Source: a virus. From it: a stretch of DNA of 60,165 bases. The notes below the pieces were generated by a model. It worked only from the letters and a program-made list of their open reading frames with translations, searched no databases and was not told the origin of the DNA. Position 1 is the stretch's first letter. Each line of letters starts with the position of its first letter. Shown here piece by piece: positions 1 through 9,220 of the stretch. A program made the translations under genes and the position numbers. Location: the IMG/VR virus record IMGVR_UViG_3300007775_000011, positions 1 through 60,165 of that record. The stretch is one strand, 5' to 3'.

Positions 1-11
1 AAAAACTTTTT

Positions 12-923
12 CTAATCCTCTTGTACTAGTTCTTTCATTAGATCATCTGCATATTGCTGTGGAAGCTCCCCCGGATCAATATTTTTATTTTTTAATTCAA
101 TAATATGCACATCTTTTTTATACATAGCAAGATAAGCAGCTATTTTTTCAGCTTGTTCGATGGCTTGGGGATCTGGATCATAGAAAATAAATACTTCATC
201 AAATCTTCTAAGTTTTTTGGCCTGTTCCCTTCGGTATTTAATTCCAAACGAGTTAACTGATCCAAATCCTAGTCTCCATGTATCGGTAATTCCTTCATTT
301 AGTACAACTTTACTGCCGGGAACATTATCTAAACCATATAGACAATGTTTATGGTCTATGACTTCTAGTTCTTTTTTACAGGCTTTATATTTTAATTTAG
401 ATTTTTCGGTGTAATCCCTTCCTTGATAACTTACAAGTTTACCATATTGATAAATTGGAGCTATTATTCTGAATTTATAAGGGCCGGTATGATTTGTGCC
501 TAAAAGCCCCCAATCTTTTTCAAGTTTATCCGGGTCAAATCCCCTAGATTTGAGATAAGATTTATGGGCTTTATTAAGAGATCCAGTGCCGGGGGGCAGT
601 ATTAATTCTTTTATTCGTTTACGCAACCCACTTGTTTTATCGTTTGCGGGGATTTTATAAGCTGACCTATACCTAGATATTATTTTAGTAGTTTCTCTCC
701 AGGAGCAGCCAGACAAAGCCTTTACTACTTTTTTAATTGAATGGCCTCCACATCTCCAGCAACTATAAAAGCTGTCTGTAAGATGAAAACCAAGGTGCCA
801 ACCCGGATTTCCCCGGCAGAAAGGACATGGAATATGTACCCAACCGATAGAACAATGTTTATGTCCTTCAGTTCGATATTGTATTCCAGTATCTCGGTAA
901 TATCTAATGGCGTCAAATATCAT
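12..923 (-). CDS. DNA primase (zinc finger plus TOPRIM)
   Basis: Would make RNA primers for phage replication. The 303-residue product has an N-terminal zinc-binding module (CPFC near residue 33, CWRC near 55) and a TOPRIM domain with the catalytic Glu in NEG (about residue 209) and an acidic pair in YDPDP (about 250). This is the DnaG/T7 primase type without a fused helicase; the helicase is the separate gene at 56313-57860. The start shares one base with the upstream stop (TAATG) and has no clear ribosome site, so translational coupling is likely. Confidence 0.85.
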   Translation of the reverse strand: MIFDAIRYYRDTGIQYRTEGHKHCSIGWVHIPCPFCRGNPGWHLGFHLTDSFYSCWRCGGHSIKKVVKALSGCSWRETTKIISRYRSAYKIPANDKTSGLRKRIKELILPPGTGSLNKAHKSYLKSRGFDPDKLEKDWGLLGTNHTGPYKFRIIAPIYQYGKLVSYQGRDYTEKSKLKYKACKKELEVIDHKHCLYGLDNVPGSKVVLNEGITDTWRLGFGSVNSFGIKYRREQAKKLRRFDEVFIFYDPDPQAIEQAEKIAAYLAMYKKDVHIIELKNKNIDPGELPQQYADDLMKELVQED

Positions 924-1141
924 TATTTATTACCGTATGATTTTTTGAGTAAATAGGATAAGTTTAGGCCCATCCAAGATTTTTTACAATTAATGTTATG
1001 ATCATCATAGATCATATAAATAGTAATCAATCCTTTTGTTTTCCATCTTCTGGGAATTGATTCTAAAAAATCACATTTCATAAAATTAATTTGCAATCCC
1101 ATTTCATAAAATTTATTTGGATTTATTGAATGTTTTTTCAT
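923..1141 (-). CDS. hypothetical protein, 72 aa
   Basis: Not recognised. A short basic protein between the SNF2-type helicase and the primase, overlapping the helicase stop by four bases (ATGA) and joined to the primase by TAATG. The tight packing on both sides supports a real coupled gene. No motif, signal peptide or membrane segment is visible. Confidence 0.6.
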   Translation of the reverse strand: MKKHSINPNKFYEMGLQINFMKCDFLESIPRRWKTKGLITIYMIYDDHNINCKKSWMGLNLSYLLKKSYGNK

Positions 1142-2799
1142 CTCTTATTCTCCAATTTTTTGAGTAAATATTGAATTGTATTTTTTTCATTGACTTTTCC
1201 ATCTAATACTTGATCAGTCATACATTGTTTTTTATCTATTATTTGGATTAAATCTTCTTCCACAGTACCCATTGCGACCAAATAATAATTAGTGCAGTGT
1301 CTTGTCTGAGTCATTCTATTAATTCGATCCTCTGCTTGTTCATGATCAGAAGTTTTAAATGAGAATTCTATTGTTACTGAGTTTGCCGCAGCAGTAAGGG
1401 TAAGAGCTACACTGGCGGCTTTTAAATTTCCAATAAAGACAGTACAATTAGGGTCATTTTGGAATTTTAATTCAGATTGTCTTCTTTGTTTTGGTGATTT
1501 TGAACCATCTATTACGACACACTTATTTTGGAATTTATTGTATAGCTCCTCAATAATCACTTTATGATGAGCAAATATAACAAGTTTTTCTCCACTTCTT
1601 AAAAATTCTTCAATCCATTTAATACATTCTTTTATTTTAGAAAAAGCAGCAGCTTGTCGCAGTGCAGTTAGTCTTTCAATTGCCGGTAAGTTTTCGGTGG
1701 CGGCTAATTCTCTATTATATGATGCTTTATTTATTTCAATAGGAATAACTGATCTGATTTTTCCCGGCAGTTCTTTTAAAACTTCCGTCTTTTTCCTTCT
1801 GATCATAACTGAGCCCCGGAGCTTCTTATATAATTCATTAACATTAGATTGTCCGGTAAAGTTCCATCCAAATCCATTATGTTTTGGGTCACAATATCTG
1901 TGAGCGAACTTCCACCAACTTGGAAATATGGTAGAATCAATCATTTTAATAATTGGGAATAATTCAAGAATTTGATTTTCAAGAGGTGTTCCGGTTAATC
2001 CCTGAACGTGTTTTGCTTTTTTTGCTAATATTTCAAAAGCCCATCCCATTTGGCTTTTATTATTTCCAGCCATATGGAATTCATCGGCAGTAACAGATTT
2101 CCAATTAATATTAGCAAGATCGGGTCGAAGTGATACCTTTTTGCCTGTTTTTCTACAGACACGACAATCTTTTTTAAGTATCTTATTGCCGCTGCATTTA
2201 GGACAGGTATTTGTTACTGCAAGAATATTATAATTTATAATGACTATATCCCCGTATATTTTAACAGGGTTTTTACCATTGATGATTTGGACTGTTACAC
2301 CGGTCATTAATTCTTCTGCCTTTTCGGCCCACATATATTTAGCTGTAGCGGGGCAGCATATAATAGCCGGTCTTGCATCTTGTCGGAGTTGTAGCCAGGC
2401 AAGTGTTTGATAGGTTTTACCCAACCCCATATCATCGGCATTTAAAACTTTACCATTCCTGGCTTCATAAAATGCAACTCCATCTCGTTGAAAATTTTTT
2501 AATATTGCATTAAATCCTGTAATATTTTTGATGCTTTTTATTTGAAGGGGGTTTTTTCGATTATTTTTCCATTTCCGTAATTCCCGGCTTAATCTAAATT
2601 CCCAAGAACATAATTTTTTGATATTTTCTTCACAAAATTTGGTAGTCCATAAAGGGCCGGATTTATCAAATTTTCTGCCGCTTAGTGTTTTGACTTTTGC
2701 TATTAAATCCCATTGGGGTGGAAATTTAATATGTAATAAGTCATTTTCTAAATAGACAAATCTTTCAGGAAGAATAGGTTTTTTCTTAAGTAATTTCAT
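1138..2799 (-). CDS. SNF2-type DNA helicase/translocase
   Basis: Superfamily 2 DNA-dependent ATPase, probably remodelling protein-DNA complexes or aiding replication or recombination. Visible motifs in the 553 residues: Walker A in DDMGLGKT (about residue 125), DEFH (motif II, about 238), GLTGTPLEN (motif III, about 269), and a C-terminal lobe with the motif VI segment RINRMTQT. A four-cysteine zinc knuckle (CPKC ... CRVC) is inserted between motifs Ia and II. Its start overlaps the stop of the zinc-ribbon gene by ATGA. Confidence 0.85.
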   Translation of the reverse strand: MKLLKKKPILPERFVYLENDLLHIKFPPQWDLIAKVKTLSGRKFDKSGPLWTTKFCEENIKKLCSWEFRLSRELRKWKNNRKNPLQIKSIKNITGFNAILKNFQRDGVAFYEARNGKVLNADDMGLGKTYQTLAWLQLRQDARPAIICCPATAKYMWAEKAEELMTGVTVQIINGKNPVKIYGDIVIINYNILAVTNTCPKCSGNKILKKDCRVCRKTGKKVSLRPDLANINWKSVTADEFHMAGNNKSQMGWAFEILAKKAKHVQGLTGTPLENQILELFPIIKMIDSTIFPSWWKFAHRYCDPKHNGFGWNFTGQSNVNELYKKLRGSVMIRRKKTEVLKELPGKIRSVIPIEINKASYNRELAATENLPAIERLTALRQAAAFSKIKECIKWIEEFLRSGEKLVIFAHHKVIIEELYNKFQNKCVVIDGSKSPKQRRQSELKFQNDPNCTVFIGNLKAASVALTLTAAANSVTIEFSFKTSDHEQAEDRINRMTQTRHCTNYYLVAMGTVEEDLIQIIDKKQCMTDQVLDGKVNEKNTIQYLLKKLENKR

Positions 2800-2951
2800 T
2801 TAGTTCGGGTTCTTTTTATTTTAGTGGGGGTGGGTTTGGTTCTAATTCTTTTTGATTCCCCTATTCGATAGGCTATTATTGCGTGACAGTTTGGACATTC
2901 TTTAGTCCATTTTTCTCTGATCATAATTGATTTATTACATATAGGACACAT
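2796..2951 (-). CDS. zinc-ribbon microprotein, 51 aa
   Basis: A small gene with CPIC at residues 2-5 and CPNC at 19-22, so one zinc is probably bound, followed by a Lys/Arg-rich tail. Likely a nucleic-acid-binding protein. The stop overlaps the SNF2-type gene start in ATGA, implying co-translation. No family name can be given. Confidence 0.65.
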   Translation of the reverse strand: MCPICNKSIMIREKWTKECPNCHAIIAYRIGESKRIRTKPTPTKIKRTRTK

Positions 2952-3068
2952 TTAATTTACTCCATATGCCATGGCCCATTTAAAAAGCATAAATAAAACA
3001 ATATAAACAAAAATTATACATCCAAGGAATTCTTCTATATTGTTTTTTATATATTTGATAGGGTTCAT
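2952..3068 (-). CDS. single-pass membrane microprotein, 38 aa
   Basis: Encodes 38 residues with one hydrophobic stretch (about residues 15-30, beginning LGCIIFVYIVLF) preceded by a charged N-terminus. The upstream sequence contains AGAGA at a fair ribosome-site distance, and the gene fits between the pentapeptide gene stop and the zinc-ribbon start with almost no gap. Function unknown; a small inner-membrane protein is inferred from hydrophobicity only. Confidence 0.5.
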   Translation of the reverse strand: MNPIKYIKNNIEEFLGCIIFVYIVLFMLFKWAMAYGVN

Positions 3069-3070
3069 TT

Positions 3071-3544
3071 TTAAATCTCTTTTATATCGTCACGGTATTT
3101 ACAAAATGAATTTTTCCAGTCGGCAAGTGCGTCAATCGCATTACAGGCATCCTCAGATAAGTTATCACGATTAGCGCGGGTAATATGCGCAATGAGTTGA
3201 AAAATATGTTTGTCATCCCATTTTACATTAAATGCTCCGCAATACAAAGGAAGACAAGAAAAATCGAGGTCGGCCCACTGAAGGTCGGCTCTACGAAGAT
3301 TGGCTCCACGAAGGTCGGCTCCACTAAGGTCGGCTCTACGAAGATTGGCTCCACGAAGGTCGGCTCTACGAAGATTGGCTCCACGAAGGTCGGCTCTACG
3401 AAGATTGGCCCATTGAAGGTCGGCTCTACGAAGATTGGCTCCACTAAGGTCGGCTTCACGGAGATAGGCCCTGACCCCCAAACTATCCCCTTTAATCCAT
3501 AATTTATGCTTGATAATAATGCATTTCAGTTTTCTTGTGTCCAT
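3071..3544 (-). CDS. pentapeptide-repeat protein
   Basis: The 157-residue product has an N-terminal segment, about 14 A(D/N)LRR-type pentapeptides (roughly residues 28-97) and a C-terminal domain rich in charged and aromatic residues. Such repeats form a right-handed beta helix; in the Qnr/MfpA family they mimic DNA and shield gyrase, but here the repeat block is short and that role is only a guess. A ribosome site (AAGGAG) precedes the start. Confidence 0.8.
   Translation of the reverse strand: MDTRKLKCIIIKHKLWIKGDSLGVRAYLREADLSGANLRRADLQWANLRRADLRGANLRRADLRGANLRRADLSGADLRGANLRRADLQWADLDFSCLPLYCGAFNVKWDDKHIFQLIAHITRANRDNLSEDACNAIDALADWKNSFCKYRDDIKEI
3265..3470. repeat. 15-bp tandem repeats inside the pentapeptide gene
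   Basis: On the plus strand, units of the form ggctcYacgaaggtc and ggctcYacgaagatt alternate, so the protein repeats are still nearly identical at DNA level. This suggests recent expansion by slippage or unequal recombination. Confidence 0.75.
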
Positions 3545-3603
3545 ATTTTTATTCTCCTTTATTAAAAAGCTCCCCAGATATTCTAGGGAGCTTTTATGGA
3601 TAA

Positions 3604-4587
3604 TTAAGCGGCAATTTTTACCGCTTCTTCAAAGGCTTTATTTTTTAATGAATTGAATTCACCAAACCAGGCAGAGTTTAATCTGGAATCAGTGGATCTA
3701 GTAGAACGATCATGATCAGCAAATTGGGTGACCGCATTAAGAAGACCCCAGACTGTACCGTCTGAAGAAGACATACCGGAACCAATAGCCCCGCCCTGGA
3801 ACAATTCAATGATCCGGGCCATTCTGCGTGGTTGGGGCTGTTCTTCGATACTTTTTTCAGCATCTCCCATTACGTTAATTAGGAATTTGACTGCTTGTTT
3901 ATCGCTGATTTTCTTTTCCGTCATAGCGATAATATTGCTTTTAAAATTCTTAAAAGAATCATGAACCAGACCAAGTTCGGCTTTAACTTCTTCAGGATTG
4001 AATTCACGGGAGTGAGGAACTTTTACAGAATATTCTTTCTGCCCTTCTCCCTTGTCGATAGCAAAAGAAAGAGTGTTATTGCAAACTACTCTAACTGAAG
4101 TAAATTGAGCTGTAGTAGCCAAAGAACCGTCACAGGAAGTAGCAAGGAGCAAATAGGATTCAATCCTATCATGTTTAATAGTAGCAACATCCCCGGTTTT
4201 AGCCAAAGCCCATATTTTTTTACCGTTGAACATACTACCGGCTGTTTCCATTTTGAATCCGGCTGTTTCGATTAGAGAGCGATAAAATTCAAGGACTTCT
4301 TTTGGCTGTACTACTTTGTATTGATCGGAAACGATTGAGAGGGGTTCTTGATTATCGGAGCGAAAAAGAACATTTTTATTTGGAAAAGGGAAAACTTCGT
4401 TATACTCTTCTCCGGTAGGATTAAAACGAACAGGGGCAGAAAGGATATCCCAATTTAGTCGGGCTTCCTCTATCCAAGTTTCAATAGGGGCATCAGCTGA
4501 TATCTTCTGGCCAAGCCCGTGCCACGGTACCTGACCTGCATAACCCATACTCTGTCCATCATTGATTTCATAAAGTTCGTGTGCCAT
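3604..4587 (-). CDS. DUF932 family protein
   Basis: The 327-residue product matches the DUF932 (phage/plasmid-like) family: an N-terminal PWHGLGQKI segment and conserved central strands around [13 protein letters not shown]. The family is common in phages and plasmids; its molecular function is unknown. It is first in the minus-strand block after a promoter-like region, with a strong ribosome site (AAGGAG) before the ATG. Its start context is the same as that of the Lys-rich protein gene at 56179. Confidence 0.8.
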   Translation of the reverse strand: MAHELYEINDGQSMGYAGQVPWHGLGQKISADAPIETWIEEARLNWDILSAPVRFNPTGEEYNEVFPFPNKNVLFRSDNQEPLSIVSDQYKVVQPKEVLEFYRSLIETAGFKMETAGSMFNGKKIWALAKTGDVATIKHDRIESYLLLATSCDGSLATTAQFTSVRVVCNNTLSFAIDKGEGQKEYSVKVPHSREFNPEEVKAELGLVHDSFKNFKSNIIAMTEKKISDKQAVKFLINVMGDAEKSIEEQPQPRRMARIIELFQGGAIGSGMSSSDGTVWGLLNAVTQFADHDRSTRSTDSRLNSAWFGEFNSLKNKAFEEAVKIAA

Positions 4588-4600
4588 GGTAATTCTCCTT
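4568..4600 (-). promoter_or_regulatory. strong ribosome site shared with another gene
   Basis: AAGGAGAATTACC precedes the DUF932 ATG. The same 20 bases across ribosome site and start codon occur before the gene starting at 56179, pointing to a common high-level translation signal. Confidence 0.6.
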
Positions 4601-4887
4601 TGTCCTATTTAGGGTTGGAGTTAATAAAGCGGGTTTTGATTATGATTTAATTATAAAAAATCGGATTAAGAAAGTAAAGAAAAAAAAGAATAAAAAGAAA
4701 ACTTTTATTCAAGTTTTTATCTATTTACTTGAAACAACAAATAAAAATTCAATTATAAAAAACCTCTTTACTTTTAAAAATCTGACTCTTACTCTTACCG
4801 TTAGTTACTTTAATTTTTAACAAATAGTTAAAAATTTAACTTAAAACAAATCATTCTAAAACCTTTTCTCAAAAACAAATCATTCCA
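4588..4887. promoter_or_regulatory. divergent promoter region between minus and plus blocks
   Basis: A very AT-rich 300-base gap with no gene. For the minus block there is a sigma70-like promoter: TTTACT (complement of 4673-4678), a 17-base spacer and TATAAT (complement of 4650-4655). For the plus block TTGAAA at 4729-4734 is followed 18 bases later by TTATAA at 4753-4758, a weaker candidate. Short direct repeats of ACAAATCATTC occur just before the terminase small-subunit start, which has no evident ribosome site. Confidence 0.5.
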
Positions 4888-5517
4888 ATGTCCAGAAAAA
4901 GAACCAAAACATATAAACCCAAAAGAAAGAGAACAAAAAACTATTCTCATAAAAAGAAACCCCCTATAAAACCAATCAATAGACAACATTATCATTCTTT
5001 CCAACCTGGTAATGAACTTTGGAAATTAGCCAAGAATCCCGGTAGGAACACTATATACCAATCAGCAGAAGAACTTTGGAAAAAAGCTTGCGAATATTTC
5101 GAGTATATAATTAATAATCCCCTAAAGGAAGCAAAGGTGGTTAATGATCACGGTACCCCTGATGTTATATACGTTGACAAGCTTCAAGCAATGACCAAAG
5201 AGGGGCTTTGTATTGTTCTTGGTATAGGTACCTCCACTTATGATGACTATCGGAAAAGGCCGGAATTTTCGGGTATCTGTAGTGAAATAGATAGTGTTAT
5301 GCGTAATCAGACTATAACCGGAGCGGCGGCAGGTCTATTGAATCATGCTATTATTGCCCGTTATTTAGGATTATCAGAAAAAAAAGAAGTAACCGGAGCC
5401 GATGGAGAACCTTTAATGCCGGTATCAGAGAATAATGAAAGAGCCAAGCAATCACGTTTGGCTTTAATGGCAAGTGTATCTGATGATCTAATTGAAGATG
5501 AAGGGGATGAAGAATGA
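4888..5517 (+). CDS. terminase small subunit (DNA-packaging gp3-like)
   Basis: The 209-residue product starts with a Lys/Arg-rich tail followed by a helical DNA-binding region (LGIGTSTYDDYRKRPEF, then a helix rich in Ala/Gly with NHAIIARYLGLSEKKEV), the pattern of gp3-like small terminases. It would recognise phage DNA and load the large subunit. First gene of the plus-strand late block; its stop overlaps the next start (ATGATAA). Confidence 0.75.
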   Translation: MSRKRTKTYKPKRKRTKNYSHKKKPPIKPINRQHYHSFQPGNELWKLAKNPGRNTIYQSAEELWKKACEYFEYIINNPLKEAKVVNDHGTPDVIYVDKLQAMTKEGLCIVLGIGTSTYDDYRKRPEFSGICSEIDSVMRNQTITGAAAGLLNHAIIARYLGLSEKKEVTGADGEPLMPVSENNERAKQSRLALMASVSDDLIEDEGDEE

Positions 5518-5906
5518 TAACCGAAGAACAATATAAAAAAGCAATAGAGGATAGGAAGAAAGCAGAAGATATTATATCCCAGTATCATCAGGAATCCAAT
5601 GAGAGATTCGATGAAAGGTATCAGGAATTTGAAAAGGGAACCAAACCTTTTACCGATGATGAATTGAGATATGCTGCATATAACAGATGTCCTTGCGGCC
5701 ACGGTCTTGCTTATCCTAAAAACTGTAGGTTGAATCACTTTTGGGATTGTTCAGCTATTTTAAAAGGTATTGCGGATACAAAAGTGCAACATACTGGAAA
5801 ATTACCTTTTATGTTTTATTCAATAAAATCTGAAGATCAACCAAGTGCTCGTGGGGCTACAACTAGGGGCCCAGTTGTTCCTCAAGTTAAAAAGGATATA
5901 TCTTGA
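5514..5906 (+). CDS. putative zinc-binding protein between the terminase genes
   Basis: Not assigned to a named family. The N-terminal half is charged and helical; the central part has a CPCGHG segment followed by NCRLNHFWDC, plausible metal ligands. It overlaps both terminase genes by four bases, so it is translated with them and may take part in packaging. Confidence 0.6.
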   Translation: MITEEQYKKAIEDRKKAEDIISQYHQESNERFDERYQEFEKGTKPFTDDELRYAAYNRCPCGHGLAYPKNCRLNHFWDCSAILKGIADTKVQHTGKLPFMFYSIKSEDQPSARGATTRGPVVPQVKKDIS

Positions 5907-7366
5907 ATTATCCTAATTTATTACAGTTCTGGAAAATCCAAATGTTACACCAAATGGGTGTCAAGGCGGTTATTCGTCCTTGTCATAAGGTGAAAGCACG
6001 AGCATTAACCAGATTAGTATTGGGGGAGCTTCCCAAACCAAATTTAATGATATTAGAACCTCCCCGGATCGGTAAAACTGATTTAGGGGTTAAAGCGTTT
6101 GTGCCTTGGGGCATGAGTTGGTTTCCTGATAGTGAATTTATTTTATCAAGTTACGCATCTTCACTTGCAACTGATAATAGTGTTTATATCAGGAATACTC
6201 TTGCATCTGATTGGTACCGTTCTATGATAGATGAAGAATGGGGAGCTAAGGTCAGAATAATGGGAGATAAAGCTGCCGGACGTTCTGATCATTTTTTTAC
6301 AGAACAGGGAGGCTCAGTTAAAGCGGTTGGACGTGGTGGCGGTATTACCGGATTTGGTGCTGGTAAGTTGAGAAAGGAATTTGGAGGGGCTATCATGATG
6401 GACGATATGATGAAAGCCCAGGAAGCTAAATCTCCAGCGATTAGAGCGGAAACCGTAAACTATTATAAGTCTACCCTTAAAAGCCGCCGGAATCGTCTTA
6501 AAACTCCAAAGACCCCCCTTGTTTTAATTATGCAGAGACTTCATAATCAGGACTTGGCCGGACATCTACTCAAAGAAGAAAGAGAGCAGTGGAATGTGGT
6601 ACAGATCCCGGCTCTTGATGAAAATGATATTAGTATTTGGGAAGATCGTTGCAGTCAAGAAGAAATGCTGGAAATGAGAGAGTATGACCCTGAAACTTTT
6701 TATGCCCAATATATGCAGAATCCCCAAGCCAGTTCTTCTATTATTCTTAAACCTGATTGGTGGAAGTATTGGAGAAATAAAGCAGCACTTGAAAATCGAA
6801 TTACACTTAAATTCATAACAGCTGATACTGCGTTTAAAGCAGCAGATGATAACGATTGGTCAGTATTTCAATGTTGGGGTTGTGAAGGGACAAGAGGTTT
6901 ACATTTAATTGATCAAATAAGGGGCCGTTGGGAGTTTCCTGAGTTGGTTCCTGTAGCAAAGGAATTTTGGTTAAAACATAGTACATATATTAGAGGTATA
7001 ACACCAGCATCTGAATTCTGGATAGAAGACAAAGCAAGCGGCATATCTCTTATCCAGACAATGCGAAAAGAGCCGTATAGCATCCCGGTAAATGCCTGGA
7101 CTCCTGACGAGATGCAAACCAGTCCTGATAAAGTAGGGAGAGCCAAACAAGCAGCCCAGCCCCTTTGTGCGGGTAGGATATCTGTCCCTGACCCGGAGAT
7201 GGGAAAAGAATTTAAGTTTTCACGTGATTTAGTAAATGAAGCTGAGGCATTTACTAATGATGATAGTCATCTTTATGATGATCAGGTTGATACATTTACG
7301 CAAGCGGTTTCTATTTGGATGGAAAGAGGCGGGGGCACCGGCCCTATGCCTTTGATGGACTCATAA
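5903..7366 (+). CDS. terL: terminase large subunit
   Basis: ATP-driven DNA packaging motor and headful or site-specific nuclease. The 487-residue protein has a Walker A-like PPRIGKTD (about residue 54), a Walker B GGAIMMDD (about 162), and C-terminal RNase H-like nuclease acidic residues in ITADTAF (about 304) and DDQVD (about 461). The start is TTG, overlapping the upstream stop, with AAAGGAT as ribosome site. Confidence 0.9.
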   Translation: MNYPNLLQFWKIQMLHQMGVKAVIRPCHKVKARALTRLVLGELPKPNLMILEPPRIGKTDLGVKAFVPWGMSWFPDSEFILSSYASSLATDNSVYIRNTLASDWYRSMIDEEWGAKVRIMGDKAAGRSDHFFTEQGGSVKAVGRGGGITGFGAGKLRKEFGGAIMMDDMMKAQEAKSPAIRAETVNYYKSTLKSRRNRLKTPKTPLVLIMQRLHNQDLAGHLLKEEREQWNVVQIPALDENDISIWEDRCSQEEMLEMREYDPETFYAQYMQNPQASSSIILKPDWWKYWRNKAALENRITLKFITADTAFKAADDNDWSVFQCWGCEGTRGLHLIDQIRGRWEFPELVPVAKEFWLKHSTYIRGITPASEFWIEDKASGISLIQTMRKEPYSIPVNAWTPDEMQTSPDKVGRAKQAAQPLCAGRISVPDPEMGKEFKFSRDLVNEAEAFTNDDSHLYDDQVDTFTQAVSIWMERGGGTGPMPLMDS

Positions 7367-7384
7367 TTTAAGGAGGAATATATA

Positions 7385-7669
7385 ATGTCATTTGATTGGA
7401 AAAAAACGGTTAAAGCAATTGCACCTATGATCGGAACCGCTATTGGAGGCCCATTTGGTGGAATGGCATCTGCTGCTATTACTTCTGTATTGGGTATCAG
7501 TCCTGATTCTACAGATGATCAAATATCTGAAGCAATAAAGACCGCTTCCCCGGAACAGTTGGTTGCCCTTCGGAAAGCCGAGAAGGGTTTTAAAATCAAA
7601 ATGAAAGAACTGGATATCAAGATCGTGATTCAGCCAGACAAAGAGAAGTTGCCCTTGGTGGTGATTTGA
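7385..7669 (+). CDS. three-TM holin-type protein, N-terminal part
   Basis: Resembles the 3TM holin family: an N-terminal Gly/Ala-rich segment (MIGTAIGGPFGG), then SPEQLVALRKAEKGFKIKMKELDI. In that family the chain continues with a DRDSARQRE-like linker and two more membrane segments. Here the reading frame breaks after KMKELDIK and the linker and remaining domains are in the -1 frame (see 7621-7884). A strong ribosome site (AAGGAGG) precedes the start. Either a frameshifted gene or two coupled parts. Confidence 0.65.
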   Translation: MSFDWKKTVKAIAPMIGTAIGGPFGGMASAAITSVLGISPDSTDDQISEAIKTASPEQLVALRKAEKGFKIKMKELDIKIVIQPDKEKLPLVVI

Positions 7670-7884
7670 CGGTACAAATTCTTGCTGTTTTGGTTCTTAT
7701 CGGGTTTTTGGGAATGTGTATTTATTTAATCGGATGGGGACTGGAAGAGACCGCAAATGCGGGTTTAGCCGGTACTGTTATTGGTTATGTATCAGCCAAG
7801 GCAACTCAGGTTTGTAATTACTATTTTGGATCATCAAAGGGAAGTAAAGATAAAACCATATTAGCTGGTTTAGTAAATAAATAA
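7621..7884 (+). CDS. three-TM holin-type protein, C-terminal part in -1 frame
   Basis: From 7621 this frame reads DRDSARQREVALGGDLTVQ, the expected continuation of the upstream holin, then a hydrophobic helix (ILAVLVLIGFLGMCIYLIGW), a second Gly/Ala helix and the family-typical NYYFGSSKGSKDKT end. There is no ATG and no ribosome site; the only initiator-like codon is TTG at 7666, inside the homologous region. So it is probably joined to the upstream frame by frameshifting, or is split by a one-base deletion or sequencing error. Confidence 0.65.
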   Translation, partial: DRDSARQREVALGGDLTVQILAVLVLIGFLGMCIYLIGWGLEETANAGLAGTVIGYVSAKATQVCNYYFGSSKGSKDKTILAGLVNK

Positions 7885-7898
7885 AAGGAGAAGAACAA

Positions 7899-8285
7899 AT
7901 GCCGGTATCTTATTCAGTTGATCCTATACAGCCACCCAGAAACGCCACTCTTGAAATTCATGAGTTTGTAGTTGAAGCAGATGGTGCTGGAGTAGTACCT
8001 AATCAAGATACAGCATCAATTCACGGTTGGGTAGCTTTGGTGGAAGTTGTACCTGATTCTGTAGCTCCCCCTGCTGCTGCTTTTGATATCGCTCTTAATA
8101 CTCAGGATGGTATTGATGTATTGGGTGGACAGGGAGATCAGATTAGTGTATCCGCTCCTTCTCAATTTGTTCCGCAAGTCGGGGATGGTTTGGGCACAAG
8201 GCCCGTGTCTGGGGTTCTTACTTTCACTTGTTCTAATATTGGGGCAAGTAATAAAGTGGTCATTAAAGTCACCGTGGAAAAATAA
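7899..8285 (+). CDS. hypothetical beta-rich virion protein
   Basis: Not recognised. A 128-residue, low-complexity, Val/Ala/Gly-rich sequence with alternating hydrophobic residues, as in small beta-sandwich decoration or fibre proteins. A good ribosome site (AAAGGAGAAG) precedes it, and its stop overlaps the next start. Location among fibre-like genes suggests a structural protein; that is inference. Confidence 0.55.
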   Translation: MPVSYSVDPIQPPRNATLEIHEFVVEADGAGVVPNQDTASIHGWVALVEVVPDSVAPPAAAFDIALNTQDGIDVLGGQGDQISVSAPSQFVPQVGDGLGTRPVSGVLTFTCSNIGASNKVVIKVTVEK

Positions 8286-9211
8286 TGTCAGGATCAAGCT
8301 CACGATCATACGGCCATTTTATTTATGCTGCCCTGGCTTCTTTATTTCAAGAGGCTCCGGGATCGGAAATAATACTACCTGATCCTGGCACTTACTACAA
8401 GTGGTCAAATTCGACTGTAGGGCAGCAATCAGCTCCTTATGGGGTAATAGCTGACTCTGCTAATGATCGGCTCTTAGTCGCTAAAAAAGGGGGCGGCAAT
8501 TATCTAATTAATTATAATGCTTCTATAGAGATTGATCCCAATCAGTGTTTCGGAGCTGCTTTATTTAAAAATGGGGTTTTAATACCCTCTACAATACAAA
8601 GACAGACTTCACCTGAACCAGCAAGAATCCATGCTGATAGTATTAGTTTAGTTGTTGGGGATTTAGTAACTGGAAGTATTGATAATTTAAAAATCCAAGA
8701 TGGTGTATTTTATGAAATTGCCGAAAAAACTGGGATACCTGGATTTTCTTTATTAATGACTTTTACAGATGGAGAAGCTTTATCTGATATATTTGAGTTT
8801 ATTGGTGATTATGATGGTTCAGCAAGTCATCAGGTAAAGGGGTCTGTTTACAATAATACAGGAACTATTTTTGATAATTTTACTTTATTTGATGCTGATT
8901 TTGCTTCCTTACCTTCTATTCAGTACAAAAAACGGTTTACTTTTCCCGGTACGTTATCTGATTATTATAATAATGACAAGGAAGTAATTATTAAAATTGA
9001 ACACGAGACATCAGGAAATACCAACCATAGATTTTATATGGATGAAATAGCAATAGTCAGGAGAAAATCAATATTGAATATATCAGCATCTGACATTATT
9101 CCTTTATCTCCGGGTGATTATATTGATTTGAGATTTTTTTGTCCTGCTAATTCCCAAACAGTAATTGTTAAAGATGCAAATTTAAACATTATTAAGAAAT
9201 ATAATAGTTGA
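8285..9211 (+). CDS. putative tail-fibre or spike protein with SSSRSYG N-terminus
   Basis: Not recognised. The 308-residue protein is rich in Asn, Ser, Ile and Tyr with alternating beta-strand patterns. Its N-terminus MSGSSSRSYG is nearly shared with the next gene (MSSSRSYG), which suggests both attach to the same virion component through this short segment. Confidence 0.5.
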   Translation: MSGSSSRSYGHFIYAALASLFQEAPGSEIILPDPGTYYKWSNSTVGQQSAPYGVIADSANDRLLVAKKGGGNYLINYNASIEIDPNQCFGAALFKNGVLIPSTIQRQTSPEPARIHADSISLVVGDLVTGSIDNLKIQDGVFYEIAEKTGIPGFSLLMTFTDGEALSDIFEFIGDYDGSASHQVKGSVYNNTGTIFDNFTLFDADFASLPSIQYKKRFTFPGTLSDYYNNDKEVIIKIEHETSGNTNHRFYMDEIAIVRRKSILNISASDIIPLSPGDYIDLRFFCPANSQTVIVKDANLNIIKKYNS

Positions 9212-9220
9212 GGTTGTTTT

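Noticed and set aside
3265-3470. Regular spaced repeats as a CRISPR array
   Set aside because: The repeats are contiguous 15-bp units in frame with pentapeptide coding; there are no spacers.
7580-7625. Search for a slippery heptamer to join the holin frames
   Set aside because: GGT TTT AAA and neighbouring runs do not allow both tRNAs to re-pair and would lead to TAA in the -1 frame; no mechanism can be claimed.
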